This document shows positions 46,661 to 54,909 of a DNA stretch of 64,000 bases, piece after piece. The position numbers and the translations under genes are program-made. How positions within the stretch are numbered: the first letter of the stretch is position 1; the number at the start of each line of letters is the position of its first letter. The notes beneath the pieces are model-generated. The model searched no databases. It had not been told where the DNA came from and saw nothing but the letters and a program-made list of their open reading frames with translations. The stretch is from NCBI RefSeq assembly GCF_009663685.2, contig NZ_RCOG02000032.1:550382-614381 (forward strand), in the 5' to 3' direction. The stretch is from Cupriavidus sp. U2. Lineage in GTDB: Bacteria; Pseudomonadota; Gammaproteobacteria; Burkholderiales; Burkholderiaceae.

Positions 46661-47074
46661 ATGGCATTCGGCACCCTCGACGGCGACGATGACGAGGTGA
46701 TGAGCGAGATCAACATGACTCCGCTGGTGGACGTCATGCTGGTGCTCCTGATCATCTTCATCATCACGATTCCCGTCATCAACCATGCGGTAAAGATCGA
46801 CTTGCCGCGTGCGACCAACCAGCCCAACGACGCCAAGCCGCAAAGCATCAACGTGTCCGTCGATGCGCAAGGCAAGGTGTTCTGGAACCAGGAAGAAGTG
46901 GATCAGGCGCAGTTGGAACAGCGCATTGCGAGCGCCGCGCAACTGCAGCCGCAGCCCGAGCTGCACCTGCGCGCGGACCGCGACGTGCGCTACGAGCGCG
47001 TGGCCGAAGTCATGGCCGCCGCGCAGCACGGCGGGCTGGGCAAGATCGGCTTTATCACCGAACCGAAGCACTGA
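46661..47074 (+). CDS. exbD: Biopolymer transport protein ExbD
   Basis: 137 residues. One TM helix (PLVDVMLVLLIIFIITIPVI) with the conserved, proton-carrying Asp in MTPLVDVMLVL, then a periplasmic domain. It completes the TonB motor. It is followed by a terminator. Confidence 0.94.
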   Translation: MAFGTLDGDDDEVMSEINMTPLVDVMLVLLIIFIITIPVINHAVKIDLPRATNQPNDAKPQSINVSVDAQGKVFWNQEEVDQAQLEQRIASAAQLQPQPELHLRADRDVRYERVAEVMAAAQHGGLGKIGFITEPKH

Positions 47075-47117
47075 TCCCGCTTTTGCCGGCGCTCAGGAGC
47101 CGCTTCGTTTTCGCCGC

Positions 47118-47142
47118 AAAGGGCACCTTCGGGTGCCCTTTT
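47118..47142 (+). terminator. Terminator of tonB-exbBD
   Basis: AAAGGGCACC/GGGTGCCCTTT stem with a TTC loop and T-run. Confidence 0.85.
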
Positions 47143-47240
47143 GCATGGGGGCGCCAAGCGCAACCCGCGCCCCCGGGCGGTCCAGCACCATCCATCACAG
47201 CAACGATTGCGTCACAGATGTAACTTCATGCGAAGACGCT

Positions 47241-47259
47241 TGTAATGATAACGGTTCTC
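47241..47259. promoter_or_regulatory. Fur-box-like site upstream of hemP
   Basis: TGTAATGATAACGGTTCTC has a near-perfect left half of the Fur consensus (TAATGATAA) and partial right half. It lies about 100 bp before hemP, where iron control is expected. Confidence 0.6.
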
Positions 47260-47357
47260 ATTTAAGATCTTTTCATCGTGATTCGCAGCGTGCGGATCGA
47301 GTGACATCCACCGTCCGTCTTTCAGACGGAACACCGGAACTTCGAACGGAGAAGACC

Positions 47358-47705
47358 ATGAGCACCCTGAGCCTGCCGCTGTCGCAACCGCGTGAAGTCA
47401 CGCGCCGCCGCCTGTCCCTGCGCCGCGTGGAGGTCGCCCCGCAGTCGCGCCGCGACACGGCCGCCCCGTCCTCAGGCGCTTCGTCGACAGCCTCGTCGGC
47501 GCTCGAGTCGGTCAAGTCGGCGGTTGCCGCCCTGCCCGCCCGCCTGGAGGCGCTGATGCGCCAGACGCCTGCCAACAATACCGACACCCCTGCCGTGCCA
47601 CTCGAGGCGATCATGCAAGGCGCCACGACGCTGCCGATCCTGCACAACGGCGACGTTTATACGCTGCGCGTCACCCGCTACGGCAAGCTGATCCTGACCA
47701 AATAA
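47358..47705 (+). CDS. hemP: Hemin uptake protein HemP (N-terminally extended)
   Basis: 115 residues; family members are usually 50-70. The C-terminal ILHNGDVYTLRVTRYGKLILTK core (split: LHNGDVYTLRVTRYGK) is the diagnostic HemP/HmuP domain. The N-terminal half is a Ser/Ala/Arg-rich, probably disordered extension. In Burkholderia and rhizobia HemP/HmuP activates heme receptor genes. A Fur-like site lies upstream. ATG 47358 has a GGAG site; a shorter internal start is possible. Confidence 0.82.
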   Translation: MSTLSLPLSQPREVTRRRLSLRRVEVAPQSRRDTAAPSSGASSTASSALESVKSAVAALPARLEALMRQTPANNTDTPAVPLEAIMQGATTLPILHNGDVYTLRVTRYGKLILTK

Positions 47706-47879
47706 CGGGCAGGCAGACACCAGCAGCACGGCAGCCGGATTTCTCTGTAAAGACTTTTGTGGGGACCACCCGTCCAACGGGTGTTGGGCAGTAGCCAGAC
47801 GATCGGACTTTCCTGCCAGGCAAACATTCCAGACCCTTTGCCTGAACGGCCGATGCCAGCCATGCCATCTTTTTATACC

Positions 47880-47911
47880 GCCCCGCAGGCATTGCGCCTG
47901 CGGGGCTTTTT
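47880..47911 (+). terminator. Terminator downstream of hemP
   Basis: GCCCCGCAGGC-type 10-11 bp stem closed by ATTGC and followed by T5. It lies 175 bp after hemP; the stretch between shows a further hairpin CACCCGT/ACGGGTG (47767-47783) but no gene. Confidence 0.75.
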
Positions 47912-47951
47912 GCTTCCGGTCAGCGCAGCGCCGCCGGGGAGCTACCAGGCG

Positions 47952-48359
47952 TCAGATGCCCAGGGCGGCGATGCCGGCGCGCGCAATCTGCGCGTCTTCG
48001 GTCGACTTCACACCGGACACGCCGACGGCACCCACCACCTGGTTGTTCACCACGATGGGCACGCCGCCTTCCAGCATGCCTTGCAGCACGGGGGCGGTCA
48101 TGAACGAGTAGCGGCCGTTGTTGATCATGTCTTCGTAGATCTTCGATTCGCGGCGGCCCAGCGACGCCGTACGCGCCTTTTCCGTGGCGATGTAGGCCGA
48201 GATCGGCGCCACGCCGTCCAGGCGAATCGAGCCGAGCGGATGACCGCCGTCGTCGACGACCACAATCGTGACAGCCCAGTTGTTTGCCGTGGCTTCGGCC
48301 TCGGCGGCGACCAGCACCTTCTTCACGTCGTCAGCCGTCAGTACGGTCTTTTGCTGCAT
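47952..48359 (-). CDS. GlcG/HbpS-family protein
   Basis: 135 residues of the GlcG/HbpS (DUF336) family: DVKKVLVAAEAEATANNWAV, VVDDGGHPLGSIRLDGVAPI, EKARTASLGRR and PIVVNNQVVGAVGVSGVKS. Members bind heme or cobalamin-like ligands or occur in glycolate and alcohol pathways. Position next to hemP and tonB makes heme binding attractive, but this is inference. ATG 48359 has GAGAGG just upstream; ATG 48371 is an alternative. Confidence 0.82.
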   Translation of the reverse strand: MQQKTVLTADDVKKVLVAAEAEATANNWAVTIVVVDDGGHPLGSIRLDGVAPISAYIATEKARTASLGRRESKIYEDMINNGRYSFMTAPVLQGMLEGGVPIVVNNQVVGAVGVSGVKSTEDAQIARAGIAALGI

Positions 48360-48513
48360 ACCTCTCTCCATCGTTCAGGGTTGAGGCTGCAGTATATCGC
48401 GGCCCTCCCGCACGACATGACGTCATCCACGCCGTCTCGAAAGCAAAACTGCTTCACCTTCGCAAGGCTTGACGGTCAGGTTGCCGCCGCTCCGCACCCG
48501 ACGCGGACAAACG

Positions 48514-48548
48514 AAAAGGCCCGCGATATCTTCCCCATATCGCGGGCC
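48514..48548 (-). terminator. Terminator of the repeat protein gene
   Basis: GGCCCGCGATAT/ATATCGCGGGCC perfect 12-bp stem with a 7-base loop; on the reverse strand a T4 tail follows. Confidence 0.8.
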
Positions 48549-48578
48549 CTGCTTGTCCGGGTGTCTGCGCGGCGGCGA

Positions 48579-48845
48579 TCAGGCGCCGTCGCTGAACGCG
48601 TCGCGGCGGTCGGTCACCCGCGCGCCGTCCGAATACACATCGCGCGATCCGGTCACGCGCGCACCGTCCGTGTACACGTCCCGATTGCTGATCCGCGCGC
48701 CATCGGTATAGACGTCACGCGTATCCACCGCCCGTTGGCCGCCGCTGTAGATGTCGTATTTGACCGGTGCGGCGAAAACCGATGTCGAGAGCGCGGCCAG
48801 CGCGCCAATCGCGGCAGCTGCCGCCAGACGTTTCCTGAGTGCCAT
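48579..48845 (-). CDS. Secreted protein with RDVYTDGAR repeats
   Basis: 88 residues. A signal peptide (LAAAAAIGALAALSTSVFAA) precedes a mature chain of about 62 residues made mostly of four imperfect repeats around RDVYTDGARV (TRDVYTDGARISN, RDVYTDGARVTGS, RDVYSDGARVTDR, RDAFSDGA). The pattern recalls small secreted betaproteobacterial proteins without known role. ATG 48845 has an AAGGGG site. Confidence 0.75.
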   Translation of the reverse strand: MALRKRLAAAAAIGALAALSTSVFAAPVKYDIYSGGQRAVDTRDVYTDGARISNRDVYTDGARVTGSRDVYSDGARVTDRRDAFSDGA

Positions 48846-49162
48846 GTGAATCCCCTTGTTCTGTTTGACGACGGGCGCCGCGCCATCAGCATGTGATCCC
48901 TGGGAGCGTTGCTGTGGGAGCGGCGTCACGTGAGCCAGTTTAGGGGAAAACCCCTAGCCGAATATCCAGATGGCTTGACCGTACGCATCAAAAACTTTGA
49001 GCGACGAAAATCGTCGGGAACCTACACGCGCAATCTTCCACCAAAGCGTTCCGGAAAAATCTGCCCAGATGAACTCCATAGATCGCCTCGGCAATAGAAA
49101 AAGCCCCGAATCGGGGCTTTTCCTGACAAACAGCTTTCAATGGCTTGGGCAAGGCACACGGA
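48846..49162. other. Intergenic region with terminator
   Basis: 317 bp without a gene. It holds the ribosome site of the repeat protein gene and a TAGGGG-AAAA-CCCCTA hairpin (48941-48956). A strong terminator GCCCCG/CGGGGC flanked by A5 and T4 (49098-49121) ends the next reverse-strand gene. Confidence 0.7.
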
Positions 49163-49507
49163 TCAGTGGTGATGTCCGTGGCCATGACCGCCACCGTAGT
49201 AGCCGCGGCCATGCCAGCCCGGGCCATAGTAATAACGCGGGCCACCATAGCCGTAATAGCGCGGCGCGCCATAGTAGACCGGGGCCGGACGCACCACGAC
49301 AGGCGGCGGGCCGTAATAGACAGGGGCCGGCGCCACAACCACCGGCGGAGGCGGCGCGTAGTAGGCCGGGGCCGGCGGATAGTAGGCGGGACCACCCACG
49401 ACAACGCCCGGAACACCGATCGCCACGTCGACGTTCACACGCGCCATTGCAGCGCCCGACGCCAGCGCGGCGGCCACACCGAATGCTGCGAACAACCAAC
49501 GTTTCAT
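49163..49507 (-). CDS. Secreted Pro/Tyr/Gly-rich, His-tailed protein
   Basis: 114 residues. The signal peptide (MKRWLFAAFGVAAALASGAA) is followed by low-complexity repeats: PAYYPPAPAYYAPPPPVVV, APVYYGPPPVVV and GYGGPRYYYGPGW. The C-terminus ends HGHGHHH, a likely metal-binding tail. It is probably periplasmic or envelope-associated; the function is unknown. Its own terminator lies at 49098-49121. Confidence 0.72.
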   Translation of the reverse strand: MKRWLFAAFGVAAALASGAAMARVNVDVAIGVPGVVVGGPAYYPPAPAYYAPPPPVVVAPAPVYYGPPPVVVRPAPVYYGAPRYYGYGGPRYYYGPGWHGRGYYGGGHGHGHHH

Positions 49508-49688
49508 GATCGTGCTCTCTATGAGTTAGGACGAATCCCGATACTCGCTATTGTACGAGGTCACGAACTTGCAGGTGAAACGGTGGTAGAGACATTGTTA
49601 CCGCCGGTAACAGCGGGATCACATCTCGGGCGTGACGTGTCCAGCTTGCTTCCTGTGGGCTAAGCCACGACAATACCGGGCTTGCCGT

Positions 49689-49775
49689 GCGGCCGTGGAG
49701 AAATTGGTAGACTCAGCAGACTTAAAATCTGCCGCCTTTCCGGGCTTACGGGTTCGAGTCCCGTCGGCCGCACCA
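49689..49775 (+). tRNA. tRNA-Leu(UAA)
   Basis: 87 bases with encoded CCA. Acceptor stem GCGGCCG/CGGCCGC, anticodon TAA within CTTAAAA, class II variable arm, T-arm ACGGGTTCGAGTCCCGT. Confidence 0.96.
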
Positions 49776-49817
49776 GCCTCTCCAGCTCTCATCCAGGTGC
49801 TCGGCGCCCCTTGCCGT

Positions 49818-50909
49818 TCACACCAGCACCGCGCAAAGACCGGCGCCCACCACCATCAGGAAGATAAACAGCAGGCCAGCCAGTGCCAGCGGCTTGCGGC
49901 CAGCGCGTAGCAGGTCGCCAATCCGCGTATGCAGGCCAATGGCGAGCATCGCGCAGGCCAGCAGCCAGTTGTCCAGGGCCGTCAGCGCAGGCTTCCATTC
50001 GCCGGGCACGAGTGCCGCCGAGTTCAGCGCCATCACCGCGACAAAGCCGACCGCAAACCAGGGCACCGAGCGCAGCAGGCCCTTCAGGTTGCGCGCGGCA
50101 CCCGATTCCTGCGACCAGCTCGTGCGCGGCCACAGAGCCATGACCAGCAGCAGCGGCCCCAGCGCCAGCACGCGGACCATCTTTGCCACCACGGCGGCAT
50201 CGGCCGTGGCATCGCTGACCATCTTGCCCGACGCGATTACCTGCGCCACTTCGTGCAGCGTGGCACCGGTGAAGATGCCGAAGGCGCGCTCGCTCACCGC
50301 CAGGTGCCAGTGTTGCGTGGCCAGTTCGTACATCCACGGGTACAGCAGCATGCCGGCCGTACCGAACAGCACCACGGTCGCCACGGCGACAGCCGTCTGA
50401 CGATCGTCAGTGCGCACCACCGAAGACACGGCGATGGCCGCTGCGGCCCCACAGACCGCACTGCCCGCGCTCACCAGGATCGCTTCGCGCCGGCTCAGGC
50501 CGAAGAACGACGAGCCCACCCACGTACCGAACAGCAGCGTGGCCACCAGCATCAGCAGCGGCACGACGATGCCACCGACGCCCAGCGCCGCGATGGCACC
50601 AAACGTCAGGCGCAGGCCATACAGCGCCACCCCCAGACGAAGCATGTGATGACGCGCGAACTGCATGCCCGGAGCCAGCGGCGTCAGCCAGTGCCTGGGC
50701 ATGGTGTTGGCCGCGATCATGCCGGCGAACATCGCCAGCGTCAGGGCCGACAAGCCATATTGCGAGATGGCCGGATGATCGGCCAGCACCTGGGCAAGCC
50801 AGGCAATCGCGCCCAGCGGCGGCAGCGTCAGGATGCGCTTGCGCCACAGCGTCAGCGTGGACGGGGCGATGGCAACGGAAATCGAATGAGGGGCAGGAGC
50901 CGTAGACAT
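49818..50909 (-). CDS. yeiH: YeiH-family putative exporter (UPF0324)
   Basis: 363 residues with about ten TM helices. Family segments are YGLRLTFGAIAALGVGGIVVP, SAGSAVCGAAAAIAVSSVV and HEVAQVIASGKMVSD. YeiH proteins are proposed sulfate/anion exporters. The pairing with a divergent LysR gene is the same as yeiH-yeiE in E. coli. ATG 50909 is chosen; a TTG at 50921 is in frame. Confidence 0.88.
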   Translation of the reverse strand: MSTAPAPHSISVAIAPSTLTLWRKRILTLPPLGAIAWLAQVLADHPAISQYGLSALTLAMFAGMIAANTMPRHWLTPLAPGMQFARHHMLRLGVALYGLRLTFGAIAALGVGGIVVPLLMLVATLLFGTWVGSSFFGLSRREAILVSAGSAVCGAAAAIAVSSVVRTDDRQTAVAVATVVLFGTAGMLLYPWMYELATQHWHLAVSERAFGIFTGATLHEVAQVIASGKMVSDATADAAVVAKMVRVLALGPLLLVMALWPRTSWSQESGAARNLKGLLRSVPWFAVGFVAVMALNSAALVPGEWKPALTALDNWLLACAMLAIGLHTRIGDLLRAGRKPLALAGLLFIFLMVVGAGLCAVLV

Positions 50910-50954
50910 GGCAGCAAACAAAGGTCTTGTGCAATGCCTTGCAGCGTACGCACC

Positions 50955-51002
50955 GGTTGCTAACCAGTAAAACGGGTAATATCGTTATGCGTAACCGGAT
51001 AT
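50955..51002. promoter_or_regulatory. Candidate LysR operator between yeiH and its regulator
   Basis: The 104-bp divergent region contains GGTT-GCT-AACC (50955-50965) and an interrupted ATATC/GATAT repeat (50979-51002). LysR regulators bind such imperfect palindromes. Assignment rests on position only. Confidence 0.3.
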
Positions 51003-51013
51003 ATCGATAGAAC

Positions 51014-51943
51014 ATGGAACAGCGCCCGCTCCGCCTGACCCTGCGCCAGTTGCAGGTGTTTGTTGCCGTCGCCCAGCACGGCAGCACGATTGCGGCTTCT
51101 GATTCGCTGGCGATGTCGCAATCGGCCGTCAGCGCGTCGCTGGCCGAACTCGAACGCGCGCTCAATGGCGCACTTTTCGACCGCGTGGCACGTCGGCTCG
51201 CCATCAACGAAGCCGGACGCCAGTTCTTTCCGCGCGCGCTGTCGCTGCTGGATCAGGCCCATGAACTGGAGCGATTTGCGTCCGAAGGGGGCGTGCAACT
51301 GCGCATCGCGGCCAGCAACACCATCGGCAGCTATATTCTGCCGGCGCTGCTGGCGGGCTTTCGCAACGCCCAGACCGGCCCTTGCGCCCTTGACCTGCGT
51401 ATCGGCAACACCCATGACGTGCTGCAGGCGCTGGTGAAGTTCGAAGTCGATATCGGGCTGATCGAAGGCACCAGCCACGAGCGCGATCTGCGCAGCATGC
51501 ACTGGTGCGACGATGAGATGGTGGTGGTGGCCGGCCCGTCGCATCCACTGGCGACGGCCGCCGACCGCCCGGACGACCTGCACGACATGCTGCGCGAAGC
51601 CGACTGGATCGTGCGCGAGCCCGGCTCAGGCACCCGCGAAATCATCGAAGCCCGTCTGGTGCCGGAACTCGGCGCGCTACGTTTCGCGCTGGAGCTTGGC
51701 AACGCGGAAGCCATCAAGCGCGCCGTCATGAGCGGCTTCGGGGTGAGTTGCCTGTCCCTTCACGTCGTTCGCGACGAAATCGAGCGTGGTCTGCTGGTGG
51801 CGCTGCGCAGCGGCCTGCCGCGCGTGATCCGGCCGCTGCAGCTGGTCGTCCATCAGGACAAGTTTCCGACGCAGGGCCTGCTGGCCTTCACCGAATACCT
51901 GCGTGGGGCCGCGCCCGTGCTCCCATCCCCTCAGGCCGGCTGA
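51014..51943 (+). CDS. LysR-family transcriptional regulator (YeiE-like)
   Basis: 309 residues. The N-terminal winged helix-turn-helix is LTLRQLQVFVAVAQHGS ... SQSAVSASLAELERALNG (about 6-60), with an effector-binding domain after it (RIAASNTIGSYILPALLAGF, IVREPGSGTREIIEARL). It lies divergent from yeiH and resembles YeiE, which responds to sulfite in enterobacteria. Control of yeiH is inferred. The gene end overlaps the convergent antiporter by 13 bp. Confidence 0.9.
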   Translation: MEQRPLRLTLRQLQVFVAVAQHGSTIAASDSLAMSQSAVSASLAELERALNGALFDRVARRLAINEAGRQFFPRALSLLDQAHELERFASEGGVQLRIAASNTIGSYILPALLAGFRNAQTGPCALDLRIGNTHDVLQALVKFEVDIGLIEGTSHERDLRSMHWCDDEMVVVAGPSHPLATAADRPDDLHDMLREADWIVREPGSGTREIIEARLVPELGALRFALELGNAEAIKRAVMSGFGVSCLSLHVVRDEIERGLLVALRSGLPRVIRPLQLVVHQDKFPTQGLLAFTEYLRGAAPVLPSPQAG

Positions 51944-53175
51944 GGATCGCGCTGCCTGTCGCCGTCCGCGCGCGCCGTGTAGCGGTCAAGCAGATGGAAC
52001 ATGACGGGATTGAGCAGGATCGACAGCAGCGCGCCCGCAAGGATCAGCGCCTGGCCACGCTCGGGCAGGATATTGAGATAGACACCCAGGCTGGCCAGAA
52101 TGAACGAGAACTCTCCGATCTGCGCCAGGCTTACGGCAATCGTCAAGCCGACGCGCGTATCGTGGCCGAACGCACGCACGATGCCTAGCGCGGCCAGCGA
52201 CTTGCCCACCAGGATGATCAGCAGCGTCGCCAGCACGCCCCAAGGGTCGTTCACCAGCACCATCGGATCGAACAGCATGCCCACCGAGACAAAGAACAGC
52301 ACAGCAAAGGCGTCGCGCAGCGGCAGCGATTCTTCTGCCGCCCGATGGCTGAATTCCGATTCGGCCATCACCATGCCGGCAAAGAAGGCACCGAGCGCAA
52401 ACGAAACGCCGAACAGCGAATAGGCGCCAAACGCCACGCCGAGCGCCACGGCCAGCACGCCCAGGCGGAACAGCTCCCGGCTGCCCGTCCACACGATGCG
52501 CTCGAGCATCCACGGGATAAAGCGCCGGCCGATGACCATCATCACGGCCACGAACGCCGCCACCTTGCCCAGGGTCGAGAAAATTTCGACCAGCACATCC
52601 ATCGTGGCAGGCGCCGATGCCCCGGCGGCCTCGCCTTCGGCGCCGCCACCGAGCAGTCCGGCCATGGCCGGCAGCAACACCAGCGTCAGCACCATCGCCA
52701 GGTCTTCCACGATCAGCCAGCCCACCGCGATGCGCCCCTGCTGCGATTCGATCAGATCTCGCTCCTGCAGCGCGCGCAGCAGCACCACGGTACTGGCCAC
52801 CGACAGCGCCAGCCCATAGACAAGGCCCTGGCCCCAGTGCCAGTCGAACCCCCAGGCGACCAGCATGCCCAGCGCCGTCGCAATGCCGATCTGGACGATC
52901 GCGCCCGGAATTGCGATCTTCTTCACGGCCATCAGGTCCTTGACCGAAAAATGCAGGCCCACGCCGAACATCAGCAGGATCACGCCCAGTTCCGCCAGTT
53001 CGGGCGCCAGCGCCTGGTCGGCCGTGTAGCCCGGCGTGTGCGGCCCCACCACGATGCCCGCGCACAGGTAGCCGATCAGCGGCGGCAGCCGGAACCTGTT
53101 GGCGATGGCTCCCAGAATGAACGCCAGCACGATACCGCCGACGATGGTGCTGATAAGCGGGGTGGCGTGATGCAT
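51931..53175 (-). CDS. CPA2-type cation:proton antiporter, short form
   Basis: 414 residues. It has the complete Na/H exchanger membrane domain with about 12 TM segments and typical PPLIGYLCAGIVVGPHTPG, GLHFSVKDLM, SVASTVVLLRALQE and GEFSFILASLG motifs, close to YbaL/KefB. It ends right after the membrane domain (LLDRYTARADGD), lacking the C-terminal TrkA-N NAD-binding domain of YbaL/KefB. ATG 53175 with an AGGA site is chosen. K+ or Na+ specificity cannot be read. Confidence 0.88.
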   Translation of the reverse strand: MHHATPLISTIVGGIVLAFILGAIANRFRLPPLIGYLCAGIVVGPHTPGYTADQALAPELAELGVILLMFGVGLHFSVKDLMAVKKIAIPGAIVQIGIATALGMLVAWGFDWHWGQGLVYGLALSVASTVVLLRALQERDLIESQQGRIAVGWLIVEDLAMVLTLVLLPAMAGLLGGGAEGEAAGASAPATMDVLVEIFSTLGKVAAFVAVMMVIGRRFIPWMLERIVWTGSRELFRLGVLAVALGVAFGAYSLFGVSFALGAFFAGMVMAESEFSHRAAEESLPLRDAFAVLFFVSVGMLFDPMVLVNDPWGVLATLLIILVGKSLAALGIVRAFGHDTRVGLTIAVSLAQIGEFSFILASLGVYLNILPERGQALILAGALLSILLNPVMFHLLDRYTARADGDRQRDPQPA

Positions 53176-53563
53176 GCGTCTGGGGTTCCTTTTCCGGTTG
53201 TCTCGATAATCTGGATGAACCACCGTCGCGCCAACGCGCCATCCCGCCGGCGCATCATGCGCAGCGGCATGTCGCGGACAGGGGAGCACCTGGATCGTTG
53301 CTGGTGGTACGGGAAGAGCGGCCGCAGACCGCGGGTGCATCGCAATTTCGCCATGCGCCGCGGCGGGAGGGAGTGCATCGGAATACGACTACGCGAGGTG
53401 GCTTGCCACGCCAGGCGCCGTCCCGGATGCGTACGGCATGGCGTAATGTAACACGCGAGCCACCCCGCTCAAGATGAGAGGAATCGCAAAAAACTGGGGA
53501 AGTTCGGCGAATGCCGGCGCTGAAAAACACAACGGCGCCACATGGGCGCCGTCGGCTTGCAAC
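53176..53563. other. Intergenic region with tRNA-Cys terminator
   Basis: 388 bp without a convincing gene. The antiporter ribosome site is at one end. At 53522-53552 a hairpin ACGGCGCC/GGCGCCGT followed on the reverse strand by TGTGTTTTT should terminate tRNA-Cys. Short open frames between lack ribosome sites. Confidence 0.6.
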
Positions 53564-53637
53564 TGGAGGCGGAGGTCGGAATCGAACCGGCGTACACGGC
53601 TTTGCAGGCCGCTGCATAACCACTCTGCCACCCCGCC
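53564..53637 (-). tRNA. tRNA-Cys(GCA)
   Basis: 74 bases with encoded CCA. Acceptor GGCGGGG/CTCCGCC (one G-T pair), anticodon loop CTGCAAA (GCA), T-arm CCGGTTCGATTCCGG-like. Confidence 0.96.
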
Positions 53638-53720
53638 AGGTGACGATGCTGGATTGTATCCGGATTCGCCGCGAGCGTCGTGACTGCCGACACCGCGACG
53701 GGGATGCAACCCCGCTAAAG

Positions 53721-53745
53721 AAAAAGGGAAGCGTTGCTTCCCTTT
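53721..53745 (-). terminator. Hairpin with T-run after tRNA-Gly
   Basis: AAAGGGAAGC/GCTTCCCTTT stem, 3-base loop, T5 on the reverse strand. It lies between tRNA-Gly and tRNA-Cys, so tRNA-Cys may need its own promoter or rely on read-through. Confidence 0.7.
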
Positions 53746-53750
53746 GGGAT

Positions 53751-53826
53751 TGGAGCGGGAGACGAGTCTCGAACTCGCGACCTCAACCTTGGCAAGGTTG
53801 CGCTCTACCAACTGAGCTACTCCCGC
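53751..53826 (-). tRNA. tRNA-Gly(GCC), copy 2 in transcript order
   Basis: 76 bases including CCA. Acceptor GCGGGAG/CTCCCGC, anticodon GCC in TTGCCAA, standard D and T arms. It is identical to the copy at 53917-53992. Confidence 0.97.
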
Positions 53827-53916
53827 GTACAACCGTACAACTTTACTGCCGTGGCAGCTTGCGCCGCCGTTCCGCCGACCTGACCAACATCGCCATGCCA
53901 CCGGATGCCATTAACC

Positions 53917-53992
53917 TGGAGCGGGAGACGAGTCTCGAACTCGCGACCTCAACCTTGGCAAGGTTGCGCTCTACCAACTGAGCTACTCCCGC
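53917..53992 (-). tRNA. tRNA-Gly(GCC), copy 1 in transcript order
   Basis: 76 bases, identical to the second copy 90 bp away. It lies 180 bp downstream of pgsA on the same strand, the position of glyW in E. coli. Confidence 0.97.
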
Positions 53993-54172
53993 AGGGCCCT
54001 GCATCATACCGAAAAGCAGACTATCGCGCAACTTCTTTTAACTACGCAGCTTTATGCCGGCAATTCGCGCTAAGTACCGCTTATCTTGCTGCTTTCGTTT
54101 GCGTCGTCAGCAGCGAGAACGAGATTATTGCAAAGAGAGAACCGGCTCGTCAACAACTTTTTGCATGGAATT

Positions 54173-54772
54173 TCATTTTTGTGTCCGCGCCCCGCTCAAC
54201 GCATCGCTGCGCTCCCGTATCTGAGGCCACGCGAGCTTCATGTAATAGATCATCGACCACAGCGTCAGCACAGCCGCCACGTAGATCATCAGCGTACCCA
54301 GCAACGATGCATCCAGGCCGAACAGCGTGTCGTTGAACAGCAGCAGCGGGATGGCGATCATCTGCACGGTGGTTTTCAGCTTGCCCAGGAAGTTCACCGC
54401 TACGCTCTTCGACGCCCCGATCTGCGCCATCCATTCACGCAAGGCCGAAATCGTGATCTCGCGGCCAATGATGACCAGTGCGATCAGGTCGGCCACGCGG
54501 CCCAGGGCCAGCAGCGACAGCAGCGCCGCGGTGACCATCAGCTTGTCGGCCACCGGGTCCAGGAAGGCGCCGAAGGCCGAAGTCTGGTTCCAGCGCCGCG
54601 CCAGAAAACCGTCCAGCCAGTCCGTGACCGCCGCGATGATGAAGAACGACGCCGCCGTCACGTTCTTGGTATGCATCGGCAGCCAGGCCTCGGGCAGGTA
54701 ATAGACCCCGACGACAAGCGGGATCATGGCCACGCGAAGCCAGGTCAGCAGGATGGGAATATTCAGTGGCAT
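54173..54772 (-). CDS. pgsA: CDP-diacylglycerol-glycerol-3-phosphate phosphatidyltransferase
   Basis: 199 residues. Makes phosphatidylglycerol phosphate at the inner membrane. The CDP-alcohol phosphotransferase signature DWLDGFLARRWNQTSAFGAF then LDPVADK has all four Asp residues. Several TM helices are seen. It lies downstream of uvrC on the same strand (137 bp), the common uvrC-pgsA order. Confidence 0.96.
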   Translation of the reverse strand: MPLNIPILLTWLRVAMIPLVVGVYYLPEAWLPMHTKNVTAASFFIIAAVTDWLDGFLARRWNQTSAFGAFLDPVADKLMVTAALLSLLALGRVADLIALVIIGREITISALREWMAQIGASKSVAVNFLGKLKTTVQMIAIPLLLFNDTLFGLDASLLGTLMIYVAAVLTLWSMIYYMKLAWPQIRERSDALSGARTQK

Positions 54773-54909
54773 GGGCGGTGCGTTCGTGCGCCAGAATCTG
54801 GCTGGTCTGCGATGTGGTCGCCAAGGCGGATTGCGCGATTGTCGCCGATTTCGACCCCAACCCGCTAATTTCGGGCCGAAAGCCGCCCAATACCTGCCCG
54901 GGACGGGTC

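Noticed and set aside
53176-53563. Short reverse-strand frames upstream of the antiporter
   Set aside because: No ribosome sites, no hydrophobic or domain pattern; the region holds only a tRNA terminator and the antiporter leader.
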